DNA from: JACPRB01 sp964468745
Lineage (GTDB): Bacteria; Planctomycetota; MHYJ01; JACPRB01
NCBI GenBank assembly: GCA_964468745.1
Contig: CAYXVY010000316.1
Location: 1 to 6,711, forward strand
DNA: 6,711 nt
Reading direction: 5' to 3'
Numbering within the stretch: position 1 is the stretch's first letter; every line of letters starts with the position of its first letter. The notes below the pieces were generated by a model. The model made no database searches, had not been told where the DNA came from, and worked only from the letters and a program-made list of their open reading frames with translations. Shown in pieces: positions 5,448 to 6,711 of the stretch. The position numbers and the translations under genes were made by a program.

Positions 5448-6341
5448 CTACTCGCCAAAGTGCCTCTTCACATCCTCGGGAATCGCGACCTTCAGCTCCT
5501 TGTCGTAGCCGCCGATCGTAACCGAGTACGAAGTGCTCGACTTCAGCATCGCCCCGCCGGGCATGCCACCGTCGTCGTCCTCATCCTCGTCTTCGTCCCC
5601 CTTCTTCTTCTCGTCCTTCTTCTCCTCGTCCTCCTCGTCGCCGCCCATGCCGCGCGCAGCCATCTTGATCATCGCGCTCGGGCCCTTGGACAGCTTCACG
5701 TCGATGCGACGAACGAGACGATCCTCCTTGCCGACGAAGACCGTGGCATCCACCTTCTTGAGCTCGAAGAGCTTCATCTTCATGCCGGGCATCCCGGAGT
5801 CGTCGTCATCCTCTTCTTCGGCGATGACGTCGTTCGACAGCTTCGCCTTCAGCGGAGAGCAGTCCACTCCGCCGACCTGCTTGGCCTCGCCCAGCCGCAC
5901 GGCCTTCAGCCGTCCAGCCTCCTTGGCAAGGCGCGCCAGGTTCAGCAGCGAGGTGATCTCTTCGGCAAACGCGCCGACGGTTTCCTGCTTGCCCGTCCAC
6001 GTCTGCCGCTGCACGACCTTGCCGCCCTTCTTGAAGAGCTCATAGGTCCCCTTCGACGTCTCGAGCTTGATGGCGATCGTGCCATCGGCGCCGACGGATC
6101 CGGTGAATTTCCCCTCCAACGCGCCGTCGCCCAGACCGGCGATCTTCATGCCGCCCATGCCGTTTTCCTGGTCGACGCGGCCTTCGACCTTGAAGCCGCC
6201 CGCCTTCTGCGAGGCCTCGAGCCCCGCCTTGAGCAGATCGTGCGCCTCGCCTTCGGCGTGCGTCTTCTTTTCCGCGTCCTGCGCCGCCGCCGACAGCGTA
6301 AGCGCTGCCGCCATCACCACCGCACCGAGCGCCTTCGTCAT
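5448..6341 (-). CDS. Exported protein with acidic and Gly-Met-rich tracts
   Basis: A 297-residue protein of unrecognised family. Residues 1-20 are a signal peptide with probable cleavage after SAAA (before Gln21), so it is likely periplasmic or secreted. The middle, about 48-200, alternates short beta-strand-like stretches (FKVEGRVDQ, GALEGKFTGSV, GTIAIKLETSKGTYELF), which loosely recalls LolA/LppX-type lipid-binding folds; this is only a resemblance. Two charged insertions stand out: EEEDDDD at 175-181 followed by GMPGMKMK (183-190), and a highly charged Asp/Glu/Lys tract at 235-257 followed by GMPGGAM (259-265). Further Gly-Met clusters occur at 61-66 and 231-233. A single cysteine is at 161. 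The ATG at 6341 is chosen because GAGGAG (6348-6353) lies 6 bp upstream; the frame extends to 6368 but would swallow that site. It follows the M6-like protease gene by 53 bp with no terminator, suggesting co-transcription. A strong terminator follows. Confidence 0.85.
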   Translation of the reverse strand: MTKALGAVVMAAALTLSAAAQDAEKKTHAEGEAHDLLKAGLEASQKAGGFKVEGRVDQENGMGGMKIAGLGDGALEGKFTGSVGADGTIAIKLETSKGTYELFKKGGKVVQRQTWTGKQETVGAFAEEITSLLNLARLAKEAGRLKAVRLGEAKQVGGVDCSPLKAKLSNDVIAEEEDDDDSGMPGMKMKLFELKKVDATVFVGKEDRLVRRIDVKLSKGPSAMIKMAARGMGGDEEDEEKKDEKKKGDEDEDEDDDGGMPGGAMLKSSTSYSVTIGGYDKELKVAIPEDVKRHFGE

Positions 6342-6347
6342 TCGTTT

Positions 6348-6353
6348 CTCCTC
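6348..6353 (-). promoter_or_regulatory. Shine-Dalgarno GAGGAG fixing the start of the acidic exported protein
   Basis: GAGGAG on the minus strand, 6 bp before the ATG at 6341. An earlier in-frame ATG at 6368 would put this site inside the coding region and add nine charged residues ahead of the signal peptide, so the later ATG is preferred. Confidence 0.75.
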
Positions 6354-6394
6354 ACGTGTCCCTTGCATCCTGATACGCGACGCCAGCGCGGGCG

Positions 6395-6711
6395 TTAGTA
6401 GTCCGATTTCTTTTCTATCACGCGCGACGCCACCTTCCTGCGCTCGCCGACCGTGAAGTAGATTGCGCCGTGCTGCTCGACGATGTCGGTGAGGTAGAGC
6501 GATGCGTCCGCCGGCGGCGCCGTGTCCGGGGTGAAGTGCCGATTGTAGAGGCTCGGGAACGGGATTTCGTCCGTCTCGACGAGCGACGCGTTCGCGACGG
6601 CGCGCCCGTGCGCCTCGACGAGATCGACCTGCCCGCGCCGCAGCCGCCAGATGAGCAGGCCCGTGCCCTCGAGCTCGCGATCGAATCCCTCGCGCTGCCG
6701 ATTCTCGAGGT
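6395..6711 (-). CDS. C-terminal fragment of an M6-like (immune inhibitor A type) metalloprotease
   Basis: Only the last 104 codons are in the window; the gene enters from the right edge and ends at TAA (6395-6397). I read it directly from the reverse complement. The fragment begins LENRQREGFDRELEGTGLLI followed by WRL, then VDLVEAHGR. This matches the pattern near the end of M6/immune inhibitor A catalytic domains, where an (L/V)ENRQ strand, GFD, and GxGLLIWHxD are followed by a strand ending in LVEADG. The HExxH zinc site would lie upstream, outside the window, so activity cannot be judged. Here the usual WHxD reads WRLR, so a normally conserved histidine is replaced by arginine. The tail (residues 70-104: LYLTDIVEQHGAIYFTV) suggests a few more beta strands. 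An extracytoplasmic protein is expected. The family call rests on this one motif block. Confidence 0.6.
   Translation of the reverse strand, partial: LENRQREGFDRELEGTGLLIWRLRRGQVDLVEAHGRAVANASLVETDEIPFPSLYNRHFTPDTAPPADASLYLTDIVEQHGAIYFTVGERRKVASRVIEKKSDY

Noticed and set aside
5573..5645. Short repeats in the TCG/TCC-rich stretch as a satellite or CRISPR-like array
   Set aside because: The pattern follows Asp/Glu/Lys codons in frame within a coding gene; there are no regular spacers.
5460..6398. Plus-strand frame of 312 codons opposite the acidic exported protein
   Set aside because: Its Leu/Val runs are simply the reverse reading of the GAC/GAG-rich acidic tracts; the minus-strand gene has a signal peptide, ribosome site and terminator.

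Overview
This 6.7 kb GC-rich window carries eight recognisable protein genes, two of them cut by the window edges. All lie head to tail on the minus strand. A membrane-anchored MJ0042-type zinc-ribbon/peptidase, a HEAT-like exported protein, DUF2520, DUF2851, an M6-like protease tail and several short exported proteins together suggest a Planctomycetota-like bacterium. That assignment is an inference from gene content; there is no rRNA or marker phylogeny to test it.

Reading in the direction of transcription (right to left): (A) the C-terminal end of a secreted protease resembling the M6/immune inhibitor A group (6395-6711) is followed after 53 bp by an exported protein with acidic and Gly-Met-rich tracts (5448-6341). 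This unit ends at a textbook rho-independent terminator (5395-5427). (B) A 69-residue lipoprotein gene (5118-5327) has its own promoter, whose -35 box lies next to the previous terminator's U-tract, and its own terminator (5058-5093). (C) After a gap of about 230 bp with a putative -10 box and a potentially folded leader come a DUF2520 Rossmann-fold protein (3936-4823) and shikimate kinase (3370-3939), joined by an ATGA stop/start overlap. A DUF2851 gene (2209-3246) follows 123 bp later with no terminator between. (D) After a 178 bp gap containing a candidate sigma70-type promoter comes a zinc-ribbon/transmembrane/gluzincin peptidase (741-2030). 67 bp after it is a HEAT-like exported protein running off the left edge (1-673).

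The only confident metabolic role is shikimate phosphorylation in aromatic amino-acid and chorismate synthesis. The coupled DUF2520 protein has the build of an NAD(P)-dependent dehydrogenase of unknown substrate. Four or five of the other proteins appear to act outside the cytoplasm. I saw no mobile element, CRISPR array, tRNA or rRNA. The best candidates for something undescribed are the folded leader ahead of DUF2520-aroK, the DUF2520-aroK coupling, the PD...EVH pattern in DUF2851, and the acidic/Gly-Met exported protein.
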